A stretch of 39,044 bases of DNA. It comes from Propionispora vibrioides. GTDB taxonomy: Bacteria; Bacillota; Negativicutes; Propionisporales; Propionisporaceae. How positions within the stretch are numbered: position 1 is the first letter of the stretch; every line of letters starts with the position of its first letter. The position numbers were made by a program, and so were the translations under genes. The notes under the pieces were generated by a model. The model saw only the letters and a program-made list of their open reading frames with translations, searched no databases and was not told the DNA's origin. This document shows, piece by piece, positions 9,165-18,030 of this stretch. The DNA lies in assembly GCF_900110485.1 (NCBI RefSeq), contig NZ_FODY01000032.1, positions 1 through 39,044 on the forward strand, read 5' to 3'.

Positions 9165-9812
9165 TTATGATCTTGCTTGTTTGATCGCTGCCGCAAATTC
9201 TCTGGCGGCAGCAGTAACTTTTCCATAATCACCGTCCTTTTTATGCGCTTTCGATATATAGCTGCCTACGCCTAAGGCACTGCTGCCCGCAGCAAACCAT
9301 TCCTGCACATTTTCAGGATTTACTCCGCCGGTCGGCACAACGGCAGCCTGCGGCAACGGCGCTTTAATCGTTTTAATATATTGGGGTCCCAAGAACTCAG
9401 CCGGGAATATTTTTACAAAGTCCGCGCCGCTTTGTACGGTATTGAGCACCTCCGTCGGCGTCATTGCGCCTGATATGGTCACCGCCTGATAACGGTTGGC
9501 CTGTTCGATCATAGCCGGATTCAGATTGGGACTAACCAGCAACCTGGCACCGGCAAGCATGGCGGCATTAGCGGTTTCCGCATCCAGAATCGTTCCCGCG
9601 CCAACTACAATATCCTGACCTTTGTATTTATCAGCCAGATAGGCAATCACCCCCAGGGCATTAGCGCAGCTCATCGTGATTTCAAGCGCTTTGACGCCGC
9701 CCGCTACCGCCGCTTCGGCAACTTTTTTTGCTTCGTCCTCCTGATCCGTCCTAATAATCAACACCATACCGCTATCTACAATTGTTTTTACTATTTCATA
9801 TTTGGTCTGCAC
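9165..9812 (-). CDS. eda: KDPG/KHG aldolase (2-dehydro-3-deoxy-phosphogluconate aldolase)
   Basis: 215 residues, a class I aldolase cleaving 2-keto-3-deoxy-6-phosphogluconate (or 4-hydroxy-2-oxoglutarate) to pyruvate and an aldehyde. The Schiff-base Lys is in DFVKIFPAE (Lys134) and the catalytic Glu in LEITMS (Glu45), close to Lys133 and Glu45 of E. coli Eda. That numbering supports the GTG start at 9812, which has AAGGAGG at 9830-9824. An in-frame ATG at 9845 overlaps the dehydrogenase stop (TAATG) but has no ribosome site. The enzyme belongs to the Eda family and not the DgaF family of D-glucosaminate operons. It makes this operon one for a compound that becomes a 2-keto-3-deoxy acid phosphate. 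Confidence 0.92.
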   Translation of the reverse strand: MQTKYEIVKTIVDSGMVLIIRTDQEDEAKKVAEAAVAGGVKALEITMSCANALGVIAYLADKYKGQDIVVGAGTILDAETANAAMLAGARLLVSPNLNPAMIEQANRYQAVTISGAMTPTEVLNTVQSGADFVKIFPAEFLGPQYIKTIKAPLPQAAVVPTGGVNPENVQEWFAAGSSALGVGSYISKAHKKDGDYGKVTAAAREFAAAIKQARS

Positions 9813-9844
9813 GATTGGAATTGCCTCCTTCTGTTTAAAAATCA

Positions 9845-10801
9845 TTAGTTTGTAACGGCAAAGCGCGGTTCTTGCCCCGCTAAGACACGAATAATCTCTT
9901 CGGCGGCAATGACACCGGCATTTACAATGGCTTCTTCCGTATAGGCCCCGGCATGGGCCGTAAACGTAGCATTACCTAACCCGGACAGCAAAGAATGCTT
10001 GGGCGGCTCTTCACAGAAAACATCCAAAGCCGCACCGGCAATTTTGTTGTGCCGCAACGCCTCGTATAAATCGTCTTCCACCACCAGCTCGCCACGGGAC
10101 GTATTAATGAGAAAAGCAGTGCTTTTCATTCTGCTAAGCCGCTGCGAGTTCACCATCCCCACCGTTGAGACAAGGGCCGGCGCATGCAAAGAAACGAAAT
10201 CGGCCGTTGCAAAAAGTTCATCCAGTTCCACATAACGAATAGCATATTGATCGACAAGCTCCTGCCGGGGACAGGTATCGTAGGCAATAAGGCTCATGCC
10301 AAAAGCAACCGCCCGTTTAGCTACCTCCTGCCCAATATGCCCTGTGCCAACAATGCCTAACACTCTACTATTCAGTTCAACCCCCGTATGACGATACCAT
10401 TCGCCTTTTCGAATGGCCCGATCCATACCTGCGATATTTCTTGCTGCAGCAAGGATAAGACCCATTGTCAAATCAGCCACTGATTTACTGTTGGCCCCCG
10501 GTGTAATCGTCACCGCAATACCAATCTGTTTAGCCGTTTCTACATCAATGGTATTATAGCCTACCCCCTGCTTGGCAACAATTTTCAAGCTGGGGCTTCC
10601 TGCCTCCAGAACACGTTTGGTTACCACATCACTGCCGGCAACCATCGCGCTAGCCCCCTGTATCCGCTCCACTAACTCCGCCTCGGTCAGCGTCCTGTCA
10701 AAAGGGTTCAGGATTAATTCGTAGCCCGCTTCTTCCAATAGTTTGGTCATTTTGGCAGCGCGCGAACGTGCCCGGGAGCCAATTAGTATTTTTTTCTTCA
10801 T
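9845..10801 (-). CDS. D-2-hydroxyacid dehydrogenase (phosphoglycerate dehydrogenase-like)
   Basis: 318 residues, an NAD-dependent dehydrogenase interconverting a D-2-hydroxy acid and a 2-keto acid. The Rossmann motif GTGHIG is at residues 152-157. The catalytic Arg is in NTSRGELV (Arg236), the Glu in LDVFCEEPP, and the His in FTAHAGAYTEE (His283). An in-frame ATG at 10831 exists, but AAGGAG sits upstream of the ATG at 10801 with proper spacing, and the start at 10831 would fall about at the predicted transcription start. As first gene of the operon, directly upstream of the aldolase, it may oxidise the imported phosphorylated acid at C2 so that the aldolase can cleave it. That order of reactions is inference. 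Confidence 0.88.
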   Translation of the reverse strand: MKKKILIGSRARSRAAKMTKLLEEAGYELILNPFDRTLTEAELVERIQGASAMVAGSDVVTKRVLEAGSPSLKIVAKQGVGYNTIDVETAKQIGIAVTITPGANSKSVADLTMGLILAAARNIAGMDRAIRKGEWYRHTGVELNSRVLGIVGTGHIGQEVAKRAVAFGMSLIAYDTCPRQELVDQYAIRYVELDELFATADFVSLHAPALVSTVGMVNSQRLSRMKSTAFLINTSRGELVVEDDLYEALRHNKIAGAALDVFCEEPPKHSLLSGLGNATFTAHAGAYTEEAIVNAGVIAAEEIIRVLAGQEPRFAVTN

Positions 10802-10843
10802 TTCCCTCTCCTTAAAGATTGTTGTGGCCACATGAATCTATAG

Positions 10844-10859
10844 TGCAAATGTCATGCCA
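10844..10859 (-). promoter_or_regulatory. Sigma-54 (-24/-12) promoter of the sugar-acid PTS operon
   Basis: The minus strand reads TGGCATGACATTTGCA, matching the sigma-54 consensus TGGCAC-N5-TTGCW at all but one position, with the invariant GG and GC at the required 10-bp separation. Transcription should start near 10833, leaving a ~30-base leader that carries the AAGGAG of the dehydrogenase gene. The operon's own LevR-type activator carries the GAFTGA loop needed for this sigma factor. Confidence 0.85.
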
Positions 10860-10892
10860 CCACACATAACCCTTGAATTCTCAAAGCTAAAA

Positions 10893-10933
10893 AGCGGCGT
10901 TGCAACACAAGCCCTTAGTGTTGCAACGCCGCT
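10893..10933 (-). promoter_or_regulatory. 41-bp palindrome, probable activator-binding (enhancer) site
   Basis: AGCGGCGTTGCAACAC (10893-10908) and its exact complement (10918-10933) flank a 9-base spacer. Each arm contains GTTGCAAC, itself an 8-bp palindrome, so two symmetric half-sites lie 25 bp apart. The centre is about 80 bp upstream of the predicted sigma-54 start, a normal place for an enhancer-binding protein. A terminator reading is less likely because neither strand has a T-tract after it and no gene ends here. Confidence 0.7.
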
Positions 10934-11041
10934 CAAATCATATAACAGACCGAATGCAAATTCTTTAGTAAAATACCGGGACAGCCTATTCAGAAAGGCG
11001 ACAGGCATTGAATCAGAAGTACCGTCCCCTTGTTGCTTTAT

Positions 11042-11098
11042 AAAAAATAAGGATGCCGTAAAACGCTTTAAAGCGGAATGCAGCATCCCTTATTTTTA
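11042..11098 (-). terminator. Terminator of the first chemoreceptor gene
   Basis: AAAAATAAGGATGC (11043-11056) pairs with GCATCC-C-TTATTTTT (11083-11097), giving an A-rich start and T-rich end on both strands. An inner GCTTTAAAGC palindrome adds a second stem. It lies ~160 bases past the chemoreceptor stop and insulates the sigma-54 operon. Positions 10934-11041 and 11099-11254 hold no gene that I can support. Confidence 0.7.
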
Positions 11099-11254
11099 TT
11101 TATACGATTTCGGTTTTTGAGAGTACCTCTTAAACATTCATGACAGTTACGGAGAGTCCCAATTATAATACTGTTAATTCAACCTAATCCTACAAAACGA
11201 TTTAACAGATTTTCTGTGTCCTTCCGGGAAGACTTGAGGGGTTTATTTTACTTG

Positions 11255-12976
11255 TTAGATTTTAAATTTTCCGATAGCAACTTGTAATTCTTCCGCCATT
11301 TTTGCCAAATTCCTACTGGACGATGCAATTTCTTCAACTGAGGCGGATTGTTCTTCCGTTGCCGCAGAGATAGTCTGAGTTTGCTCAGCGGCTTTCCGGC
11401 TTTCATCATCAATCTCTTGTACAGAATTAACCACATCTTGAGTACCGCTTGTAATTTCCTCGATAGCACCGGAGATTTCGTGTATTTGACTGGTTATATC
11501 TTTTACCATAGTCCAAATTTCACTAAAGCTTTGACCGGCAACAGTTACAACCCTAGCCCCTTTATCTACTTCGTTCTTACCATCATTCATATAGGTTACT
11601 GCACTATCGGTCTTTGCTTGCACTTCGCTAATCAACTGGGTAATTTGTTTTGCCGCATCCTGGGACTGTTCGGCTAATTTCCTGACTTCTTCGGCTACTA
11701 CAGCGAACCCTCTTCCTGCCTCACCAGCCCTGGCCGCTTCAATTGCCGCGTTTAAAGCTAATAAATTGGTTTGCCCTGAAATGCTGGAAATAACATCGAC
11801 AATTTGCCCAATCTGCTTTGATTTATCTTCTAATTCTGTAATTACATTAGCCGTAGCGTTGGTTTTTTCTTCAATAATTTGCATCTGACTTACCGCTTGT
11901 CTAATCGCTTCTTCTCCGTTGTTAGCCGTCATAGCCGTCTTTTCGGCAGAACTGGAGACGGTTTCCGTATTTGACGCAACCTGAGTAATTGCGTTAGAAA
12001 TTTGAAGGACTACGCTGCTTGCATTATGAGCTAGCTGTAGTTGTTTCTCTGCACCTTGAGCTACCTCGGTTACTGATCCTGCTACCTGATTAGAGGCTTG
12101 AGCTGATTGCTCTGCACTTGCGGTCAGTTCCTCAGAAGAGGCTGCCAGTTGTTCGGAAGTATTAGCTAACTGTCTAATTAAATCTTTTACATTCTTATTC
12201 ATTGTAGCAACGGCTCTGGATACAGTACCAAATTCACTTTTGTCATTTAAATTCTGCTGAGAGACTTCTCTTGTAAAGTCACCTTTGGCTACCGTATCCA
12301 TAAATATGGCAACATCATTTAAGCGTTTTGTAATTCTTTTGGTAATCAATACCCCAAGTAAAATTCCAAGTAAAATAGCTGAAAGAATAACAATAACAAA
12401 CATAGTATTCGCATATACAAAATCTTTATGATTTTGTATATTCATTTCTTCCACAGATTTTTTTGTCTCTTCGCCTACTACGACCAGCTTTTTCATAAAC
12501 CCATCCGCTAAAGGCTTCGCGTCCTGAGTATATAAAGCATATGCTTCCGTATTTTTATTTTGTGAGGCAAGAGAAATAACTTTACTTCTTACTTCTCTAT
12601 ACTTTCCTAATATTTCCCGCATTTCTTTGACATCTGCCTTGCTTTGGTCATCTATTGGCATTTGTTCAAATTTAGTCAAGTTGGCATCAAATAGTTTAGC
12701 ATTCTCACTAATAGAATCCATCAATGCTTTATTCTCAGTTTCATTGGTCGTCAACATTAACGAAAACAAATTGCCTTCAATTCTTCTGGCATACACACGG
12801 TTTTCATTAATAAGCTCAAGTTCAGTAATTTTTTCATTATACATTCTATCCATCGCCTGATTGGTTTTAGCTAAAAAATAATACCCTACACCACCAACAG
12901 ATACTAAGGCAATTACAAATACAACAATTAATAGAGCGAGTTTGCGTGCTACTTTTAAATTATTTAACCAGTTCAT
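11255..12976 (-). CDS. Methyl-accepting chemotaxis protein (4HB sensor type)
   Basis: 573 residues. Layout: membrane helix ~11-33, extracytoplasmic four-helix-bundle sensor (~35-185), second membrane helix ~188-212, HAMP linker ([17 protein letters not shown] onward), long signalling coiled coil. The hairpin tip [34 protein letters not shown], split here by no gap, is the CheA/CheW contact. The C-terminus ends [10 protein letters not shown] without a CheR-tether pentapeptide. A GAGGAG site precedes the ATG. Codon use is more AT-rich than in the next two receptors. The ligand is not predictable from a 4HB sensor. Confidence 0.94.
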   Translation of the reverse strand: MNWLNNLKVARKLALLIVVFVIALVSVGGVGYYFLAKTNQAMDRMYNEKITELELINENRVYARRIEGNLFSLMLTTNETENKALMDSISENAKLFDANLTKFEQMPIDDQSKADVKEMREILGKYREVRSKVISLASQNKNTEAYALYTQDAKPLADGFMKKLVVVGEETKKSVEEMNIQNHKDFVYANTMFVIVILSAILLGILLGVLITKRITKRLNDVAIFMDTVAKGDFTREVSQQNLNDKSEFGTVSRAVATMNKNVKDLIRQLANTSEQLAASSEELTASAEQSAQASNQVAGSVTEVAQGAEKQLQLAHNASSVVLQISNAITQVASNTETVSSSAEKTAMTANNGEEAIRQAVSQMQIIEEKTNATANVITELEDKSKQIGQIVDVISSISGQTNLLALNAAIEAARAGEAGRGFAVVAEEVRKLAEQSQDAAKQITQLISEVQAKTDSAVTYMNDGKNEVDKGARVVTVAGQSFSEIWTMVKDITSQIHEISGAIEEITSGTQDVVNSVQEIDDESRKAAEQTQTISAATEEQSASVEEIASSSRNLAKMAEELQVAIGKFKI

Positions 12977-13032
12977 TAATTAATCTCCTCTTTAATTAGA
13001 AATAATTATTGCTTAACATTGATTCGAATTAA

Positions 13033-13063
13033 CTCCGACATATTTCTACAAATTTCTACAAAA
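13033..13063 (-). promoter_or_regulatory. Three tandem 10-bp repeats resembling Spo0A boxes
   Basis: On the minus strand TTTGTAGAAA, TTTGTAGAAA and TATGTCGGAG follow each other at exact 10-bp spacing. Each core (TGTAGAA, TGTAGAA, TGTCGGA) differs by one base from the Spo0A box TGTCGAA. One-turn spacing puts them on one DNA face. They lie 57-87 bases upstream of the chemoreceptor start, downstream of its likely promoter. The identity of the binding protein is inference. Confidence 0.35.
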
Positions 13064-13107
13064 TTCCTTCTATTTTTTTCAGATATAAACCCTTTTACAT
13101 AATATAA

Positions 13108-13135
13108 TTTATAGAATAACCTCGTTTTTTCGCAA
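13108..13135 (-). promoter_or_regulatory. Candidate promoter of the first chemoreceptor gene
   Basis: The minus strand has TTGCGA (13135-13130), a 16-bp spacer and TATAAA (13113-13108). Neither box is perfect. No flagellar sigma-D type motif (TAAA-N15-GCCGATAA) was found here. The remainder of 13136-13280 shows no gene. Confidence 0.3.
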
Positions 13136-13280
13136 CGCCACTTTACTCCATTCACTCACTCTGTCCGTCCAACATTGGTAATATCTCCTCAGAAGCTGGC
13201 CCAAGATAAGTAAATTCCAAACCTTTATTTAAAATTATATACAACAGGCATACCTGCATCAATTACCCTAAAAGATAGAA

Positions 13281-13337
13281 AAAAACGCTATTGTAGATTA
13301 TTACTATCCTCTGGGGATAGCCCTACAATATTTAGCG
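13281..13337 (-). terminator. Second of two tandem terminators behind the second chemoreceptor
   Basis: On the minus strand CGCTA and ATTGTAG pair with CTACAAT and AGCG in a long stem with a small internal loop, enclosing an inner CTATCC/GGATAG hairpin, and the structure ends in seven T residues. It lies ~25 bases beyond the first terminator. The nested shape could also be the 3' end of a small RNA. Confidence 0.7.
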
Positions 13338-13362
13338 TACAAAATCGGCAAGAGGAAACAGC

Positions 13363-13396
13363 AAAAAAAGGAGACTGTTGTAGTCCAACAGCCCCC
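13363..13396 (-). terminator. First terminator behind the second chemoreceptor
   Basis: On the minus strand a C/G-rich stem with core CTGTTG/CAACAG (13386-13391 with 13375-13380) and a 5-base loop is followed by seven T residues (13369-13363). It sits ~50 bases past the chemoreceptor stop. Confidence 0.65.
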
Positions 13397-13443
13397 CCCT
13401 TTGCATTTCACCAATAGCCTTTAAACCTGTATACTTCAGCCTA

Positions 13444-15153
13444 TTACACCTTAAATTTGTGAACCGCGCCTTGCAATTTCTCAGCCATAATAGACAGTTC
13501 CTGGCTAGAAGACGAGATTTCCTCTATAGAAGCGGAATGTTCCTCTATGGCCGACGAAACTGTTTGCGTCCGGTTTGCCGACTTTTTGCCTATATCATCA
13601 ATGTTGCGCATGGCCGTCACAATTTGCTGACTGCCGGCCGATAACTGCTGTATGGCCGAAGAAATTTCCATCACTTGCGACGATACGTCATCAATAAGCG
13701 AGACGATTTCTTTAAAGCCCTTCCCGGCGTTAACCACTACCTCCGCCCCGGTTTTTACCTGCTGGCTGCCCTCGTTCATGGCTGTAACCGCCCGGCTGGT
13801 TTCGGCCTGTACTTCACCAATCATACCAGCAATCTGACTCGCTGCCTCCTGAGACTGTTCCGCCAGTTTACGCACTTCCTCGGCGACCACGGCAAAGCCT
13901 CGTCCCTGTTCTCCCGCACGGGCCGCCTCAATGGCTGCGTTGAGTGCCAATAGGTTGGTCTGGCTGGCAATGCCGGAAATCGTATCGACAATCTGCCCTA
14001 TTTCTTTTGAGCGTTCGCCAAGCTTTTCTACGGCCTGCGCTGAAGCTCCCACCGTTTCTTCAATACTTTCCATTTGAGCCGATACCAAATCTGCCGATTG
14101 GGAACCTGCCGTCGCAGCTTCAGCGGTTTTCGAGGCCGCTCCGCTTACCGTATTGGCATTGCCGGCTATTTGCTCAATAGCCGTCGACATCTGCATGACA
14201 ATGTTAGTAGCTTCCTCAATGGCATTTGACTGTTCTTGCGCTCCTTGCGCAACTTCCGCAATAGTAACTGTGACATCTTCCGTTGCCTGAGCAGCCTGAT
14301 CGGTGCCAGCCGTCAATTCTTCCGAAGCTGCCGCCAACTGCTCGGCAGTCTGCGTAATATTAACTACCAAATTACGCAAGTGCCCTGCCATAACATTGAC
14401 TTCCTTGCTAAGCTGACCGACTTCATCTTCATAGACTGCCGTTGCCTGCCTATCGGCAAGATTTCCGGCCGCCAGCTGCTTCACCTGTGAAACCATCTGG
14501 TTTAACGGGACAGCAATCAAACGGGAAATCAGCCAACCCATTCCCAAAGCCAGGAGAACCGTCACTAACGTTGCAGCCAGGCCAAGACGGTCGTTGTACA
14601 CCGCAAGAGCATTATTGGCCGTTTTTTCCTCTGCTGCGATCTTCGAGTTATGTTCAACCAGTTCATCCAGCAACTTATTTAAGCTCTCCAAGTGGCCTGC
14701 GGCGTTTTGCGTAAAATACGCATAACCTTCCGCCTGTCTTCCTGCCATTGCCAGATCCAGCGCCTTTTGCCATTCACCCCGGTAGGCTTTCATTTCCTCC
14801 ATTACCTGAGGCAACGCCTGGGCCTCATAAGAGTCCAGCTTTGCCTGGGAATAATCGCCAAGCAGGCTTTCGACTTTGGCCTTATGCTCACCGATCTCCT
14901 TTAACAGCACCGCTTGCTTGGATTTATCCTGACTGAGGAAAATCGCTAAGGTGAGATTTTCATTAATTCTGCTTTCTGCTCGCACCGAGTTTAGCCACTG
15001 AATCGGCAGCAAGCGATTGTTATACATATCATTAAGGCTGGCGGCCATGTTCGTTGTTGCATAATGACCTAAGTAGCCGACAATAAGCAAAGAAAGTGTC
15101 ATGAGAATAATTAAACTAAGAATTTTTACAGATGTTTTAAGATTTCGTAACAT
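13444..15153 (-). CDS. Methyl-accepting chemotaxis protein co-transcribed with a TetR regulator
   Basis: 569 residues. Membrane helix ~12-32, four-helix-bundle sensor (~33-185), second helix ~190-212 ([19 protein letters not shown]), HAMP ([17 protein letters not shown]), then the cytoplasmic signalling coil with [16 protein letters not shown] and [18 protein letters not shown]. It ends [11 protein letters not shown], without a CheR-tether peptide. GGGGAGAG lies before the ATG. The TetR gene ends 29 bases upstream with no terminator between, so both probably share the TetR-controlled promoter at 15872-15900, and receptor level would then depend on the TetR ligand. Confidence 0.94.
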   Translation of the reverse strand: MLRNLKTSVKILSLIILMTLSLLIVGYLGHYATTNMAASLNDMYNNRLLPIQWLNSVRAESRINENLTLAIFLSQDKSKQAVLLKEIGEHKAKVESLLGDYSQAKLDSYEAQALPQVMEEMKAYRGEWQKALDLAMAGRQAEGYAYFTQNAAGHLESLNKLLDELVEHNSKIAAEEKTANNALAVYNDRLGLAATLVTVLLALGMGWLISRLIAVPLNQMVSQVKQLAAGNLADRQATAVYEDEVGQLSKEVNVMAGHLRNLVVNITQTAEQLAAASEELTAGTDQAAQATEDVTVTIAEVAQGAQEQSNAIEEATNIVMQMSTAIEQIAGNANTVSGAASKTAEAATAGSQSADLVSAQMESIEETVGASAQAVEKLGERSKEIGQIVDTISGIASQTNLLALNAAIEAARAGEQGRGFAVVAEEVRKLAEQSQEAASQIAGMIGEVQAETSRAVTAMNEGSQQVKTGAEVVVNAGKGFKEIVSLIDDVSSQVMEISSAIQQLSAGSQQIVTAMRNIDDIGKKSANRTQTVSSAIEEHSASIEEISSSSQELSIMAEKLQGAVHKFKV

Positions 15154-15182
15154 CTTAATCTCTCCCCTGCTATAAGCAATGT

Positions 15183-15782
15183 TTATGTTGCCTTGATTGA
15201 CTTAATGATCAACTCCATCATGGCTTGGGCACCTTCGACGATGTCTTCAATTGCTTTTTCAAGCGTAAGAAACGGGACCAAATACTCGGTAAATGCTTCT
15301 CTCACCAGCCTGGCGGTCAAGGGAATATCGTCAATCTCAAATGTACCATCCTGGACCCCTTGCGTAAGAATCTCTTCAATAACGGCAATCACCTTTAATT
15401 TTACCGTCTTTCCCAAATCTGTCGGCTTAAATCCTATGTGTCGGAAATTTTTTATTTCCTTAACAAATTCAGTAAACGCCCGGTCTCTCTGCATTTTCAG
15501 ATTGACCGCCCGTACGAACCCGATCATGAATCGGCGGAGCCGCATTTCCGGAGGCGCCTGGCAAGACACAGATAACTCTTTCAATAGCTGGTCCATCTCT
15601 TGCTGGGCCCGCTCAAGCAAGGCGTCAATTAAGGCTTCTTTGTTGGCGAACTCATTATAAATTGTTCCCACACTACACCCTACTTCGCGTGCAATATCGC
15701 GCATAGTTGTTCTATTTATGCCGTGATCTGCAACAATCCGCATGAAAGCATCCAAAATCTGATCCCGTCTCTGACCAGTCAC
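15183..15782 (-). CDS. TetR/AcrR-family repressor
   Basis: 199 residues. The N-terminal TetR helix-turn-helix spans ~5-55: [17 protein letters not shown], then [21 protein letters not shown] with the usual [10 protein letters not shown] after it. The rest is an all-helical ligand-binding and dimer domain with no family-specific motif that I recognise. Translation starts at GTG behind GGGGGA. A palindromic operator overlaps its own transcription start, so autorepression is likely, with the downstream chemoreceptor as co-regulated gene. Confidence 0.9.
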   Translation of the reverse strand: MTGQRRDQILDAFMRIVADHGINRTTMRDIAREVGCSVGTIYNEFANKEALIDALLERAQQEMDQLLKELSVSCQAPPEMRLRRFMIGFVRAVNLKMQRDRAFTEFVKEIKNFRHIGFKPTDLGKTVKLKVIAVIEEILTQGVQDGTFEIDDIPLTARLVREAFTEYLVPFLTLEKAIEDIVEGAQAMMELIIKSIKAT

Positions 15783-15845
15783 TTTTCGTCCCCCTTTTAT
15801 TATAGACAGGAAGCACCAGATGACTGTCTATATCCGTTTTAAACA

Positions 15846-15872
15846 TTTGAACGTTTTGTTTATTCGTTCAAA
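15846..15872 (-). promoter_or_regulatory. Palindromic operator for the TetR-type repressor
   Basis: TTTGAACG (15846-15853) and CGTTCAAA (15865-15872) are exact inverted repeats separated by 11 bp. The dyad starts at the -10 box and covers the expected transcription start, the classic position for repression by a TetR dimer. Confidence 0.7.
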
Positions 15873-15900
15873 TTATACTGCAATTTCTTTTGTTATGCAA
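15872..15900 (-). promoter_or_regulatory. Promoter of the TetR-chemoreceptor operon
   Basis: On the minus strand TTGCAT (15900-15895), exactly 17 bp, then a perfect TATAAT (15877-15872). The last base of the -10 box is shared with the operator dyad. Confidence 0.7.
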
Positions 15901-15947
15901 TATTTTCCATGTAGATTTTTATTTATAGTCCTATCATATTTACTATT

Positions 15948-15991
15948 GAAAAAACACTCCATCCAAGGCACCAGCCTCAGATGAAGTGTTT
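15948..15991 (-). terminator. Terminator of the third chemoreceptor gene
   Basis: On the minus strand AAACACT-CATC-GAGGC pairs, with three small mismatches, with GCCT-GATG-AGTGTTTTTT, ending in a six-T run. It begins ~50 bases past the chemoreceptor stop. Confidence 0.7.
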
Positions 15992-16039
15992 ATAGTTTAT
16001 ATTAGAGGAAGCCTGATCAGCAAACTGATCTCGATTGCT

Positions 16040-17767
16040 TTATACCCGGAAAACATTAATTGCGGCTTGAAGTTCCTCAGCCATTTTAGAAAGACTCCGG
16101 CTGGTTGCGGCAATTTCCTGCATGGATGCCGTTTGTTCTTCTGTCGCTGCCGAAACATTGTGCGTTTGGGAAGCAGTCTCCTGCGTTATTTCCTCAATGC
16201 CTTTAACGGCCGTGACAATATCCCGGCTGGCACCGGAAATTTGATTAGCGGCAGAAGAAATTTCTTCAACCTGGGCAGTAACCACCTCGACCATTTGGAC
16301 AATATGATTGAAAGCGCCACCAGCCTCATTGACGATTTTCACGCCGCTTCTGACTTCATCCGTACCAGCCGTCATGGCGGTTACCGCATATTCGGTTTCC
16401 TGCTGTATTTCGGTAATCAAGGTGCCAATCTGTTGGGCCGCCTGATCAGATTGCTCTGCCAAGTGACGTACTTCGTCCGCCACCACAGCAAACCCCCGCC
16501 CCTGCTCACCGGCCCGTGCCGCTTCAATGGCAGCATTCAAGGCTAACAGATTGGTCTGACCGGCAATGCCGGAAATCGTTCCGACAATTTGCCCGATTTC
16601 CTGAGAACGCTCGCCCAGTCTGCTGATAACTTGAGCCAAATTGTTAATCGTAGTTTCCACACTGGTCATCTGCGTTTCAGCCGAATGAATGAACTTGCCG
16701 CCTGCATCGGCCGCAGTAGCTGTCTTGACTGAGGTACTGGCCACCAATTGGGCATTTTGAGCTACGGCATCGGCTTCGGCTGCGGATTGCTCTACCACAG
16801 CTAACGTATTTTGCACGGAGGCCGTCTGTCTCTCTGTACCGGCGGCTACATCCACAATAGACTTTGCTACCTGCGTTGCAGTCTGGGTAGACTCCTCAGA
16901 ACTTGCACTTAATTGTTCCGAAGCTGCCGAAAGCTGCTCCGCCTTGGATTGTACATCAACGATAAGATTCTTTAGATTCTCCTTCATACGAAGCAGCGCT
17001 TTCGCCAGAAAACCAAACTCATCGGAACGCACGGTAAGATTGGCAACCCAATTTCCAGCAAAGTCTCCTTTGGCCATAGTCGTCAGTTCATTAACTACTA
17101 ATTTAATCGGAGCGGTAATCTGTCTGGTAAGGAAAATACTCAGACTAATCCCCACAATGAGGGCAATAACCCCGATTACCGTAGCGATGATGAGATTGCG
17201 GGACAAACTTCCGTTTGCCTCTTCAACATTTTTCTGGGCTAACTGGGAATTTTCCTCTACTGCGGTATGCAGTGATTTTTGGATAGACTGGGCAAAAGGC
17301 GTCAACTCTTTAGTTACATCCCCGGCTATTTTCCCTTTGGCATTAGCCAGCTCCACATTACCCGCCTGCTTAGCCTGATACTGTTCCCTAAGTGCCGGAA
17401 TCAACTGCCCAACCACGCCGCTTTTGTATTTTTCAGTATCATTGATTAACTGCTCGACGTCTTTTACCTGATCTCCTGTTGTTAGTGCCTGTAATTCTTT
17501 TTCCAGCTTGTCCACTGCTGTCAATTTATCCTCAAAGTTCTTGCTGTACTGTTCGTTTCCATCAGCAATATACCGCCTGATTTCTAAAACAGCACCTGTA
17601 TATTCATTTTCCGCTTTGGCGGCAATAATAGCCCGGGCATTACTAGTTTGGATTTGATGGACATTATTTTTACTTTCGTTGGAGGACCAGAAGAAGTATA
17701 CATTTACCGCCAGCATTAATAATAAAATCGCCGTGAGTGATGAGATAACTTTTTGCTTGATTGTCAT
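16040..17767 (-). CDS. Methyl-accepting chemotaxis protein, third of the cluster
   Basis: 575 residues from the ATG at 17767, which has AGGGGGAA six bases upstream; the longer frame from 17830 lacks a ribosome site. Membrane helix ~7-30 ([21 protein letters not shown]), four-helix-bundle sensor, second helix ~185-208 ([22 protein letters not shown]), HAMP, then the signalling coil with [20 protein letters not shown] and a [14 protein letters not shown] variant of the usual segment. C-terminus [10 protein letters not shown]. It stands alone, with a terminator behind it and no regulator gene beside it. Confidence 0.93.
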   Translation of the reverse strand: MTIKQKVISSLTAILLLMLAVNVYFFWSSNESKNNVHQIQTSNARAIIAAKAENEYTGAVLEIRRYIADGNEQYSKNFEDKLTAVDKLEKELQALTTGDQVKDVEQLINDTEKYKSGVVGQLIPALREQYQAKQAGNVELANAKGKIAGDVTKELTPFAQSIQKSLHTAVEENSQLAQKNVEEANGSLSRNLIIATVIGVIALIVGISLSIFLTRQITAPIKLVVNELTTMAKGDFAGNWVANLTVRSDEFGFLAKALLRMKENLKNLIVDVQSKAEQLSAASEQLSASSEESTQTATQVAKSIVDVAAGTERQTASVQNTLAVVEQSAAEADAVAQNAQLVASTSVKTATAADAGGKFIHSAETQMTSVETTINNLAQVISRLGERSQEIGQIVGTISGIAGQTNLLALNAAIEAARAGEQGRGFAVVADEVRHLAEQSDQAAQQIGTLITEIQQETEYAVTAMTAGTDEVRSGVKIVNEAGGAFNHIVQMVEVVTAQVEEISSAANQISGASRDIVTAVKGIEEITQETASQTHNVSAATEEQTASMQEIAATSRSLSKMAEELQAAINVFRV

Positions 17768-17992
17768 AACTTTCCCCCTGTTTGTTCGTTTATGCGAAAC
17801 CGGCTCTATATGTCTTACACCCGTAGCCAACCCATAAAGCTGACTTTACCTGATAATCGAGTGCCTTCTTATAGAGCAAGGTCACCACAGATTATTTAGG
17901 GGCATCTCGTATTACGACAAAATATTATAAAATCCTCCAAAAAAGCGCATTTCTCTCATTTTTACTCCTGTTTTGCATTCTTCAGCAAATAG

Positions 17993-18013
17993 AAAAAGAG
18001 CCTTTCGGCTCTT
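17993..18013 (-). terminator. Terminator of the bacteriohemerythrin gene
   Basis: On the minus strand AAGAGCC, a 4-base GAAA loop, GGCTCTT and a T5 run. It lies 18 bases past the stop. The rest of 17768-18030 contains a TATAAT near 17925-17930 but no convincing paired -35 box. Confidence 0.75.
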
Positions 18014-18030
18014 GTAAAGCTATAAAAAGA

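Noticed and set aside
9165-9845. Aldolase as the DgaF of a D-glucosaminate pathway
   Set aside because: Its active-site motifs are those of Eda, and the ammonia-lyase DgaE is not present.
10893-10933. Reading the 41-bp palindrome as a transcription terminator
   Set aside because: No T-tract on either strand, no gene end nearby, and a separate good terminator already serves the chemoreceptor at 11042-11098.
10838-11120. Overlapping frames of 82 and 88 codons on both strands upstream of the sigma-54 operon
   Set aside because: They run through the sigma-54 promoter, the enhancer palindrome and the chemoreceptor terminator, and neither has a ribosome site.
12977-13443. c-di-GMP riboswitch upstream of the first chemoreceptor
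   Set aside because: The two nested hairpins end in T-runs and behave as tandem terminators of the upstream gene; the GEMM core was not found.
17912-17959. 15-codon minus-strand leader peptide (MREMRFFGG...) with GGAG five bases upstream, before the third chemoreceptor
   Set aside because: Start and spacing are good, but no following attenuator or terminator pair was found and a TATAAT lies inside it, so it may be a chance frame.
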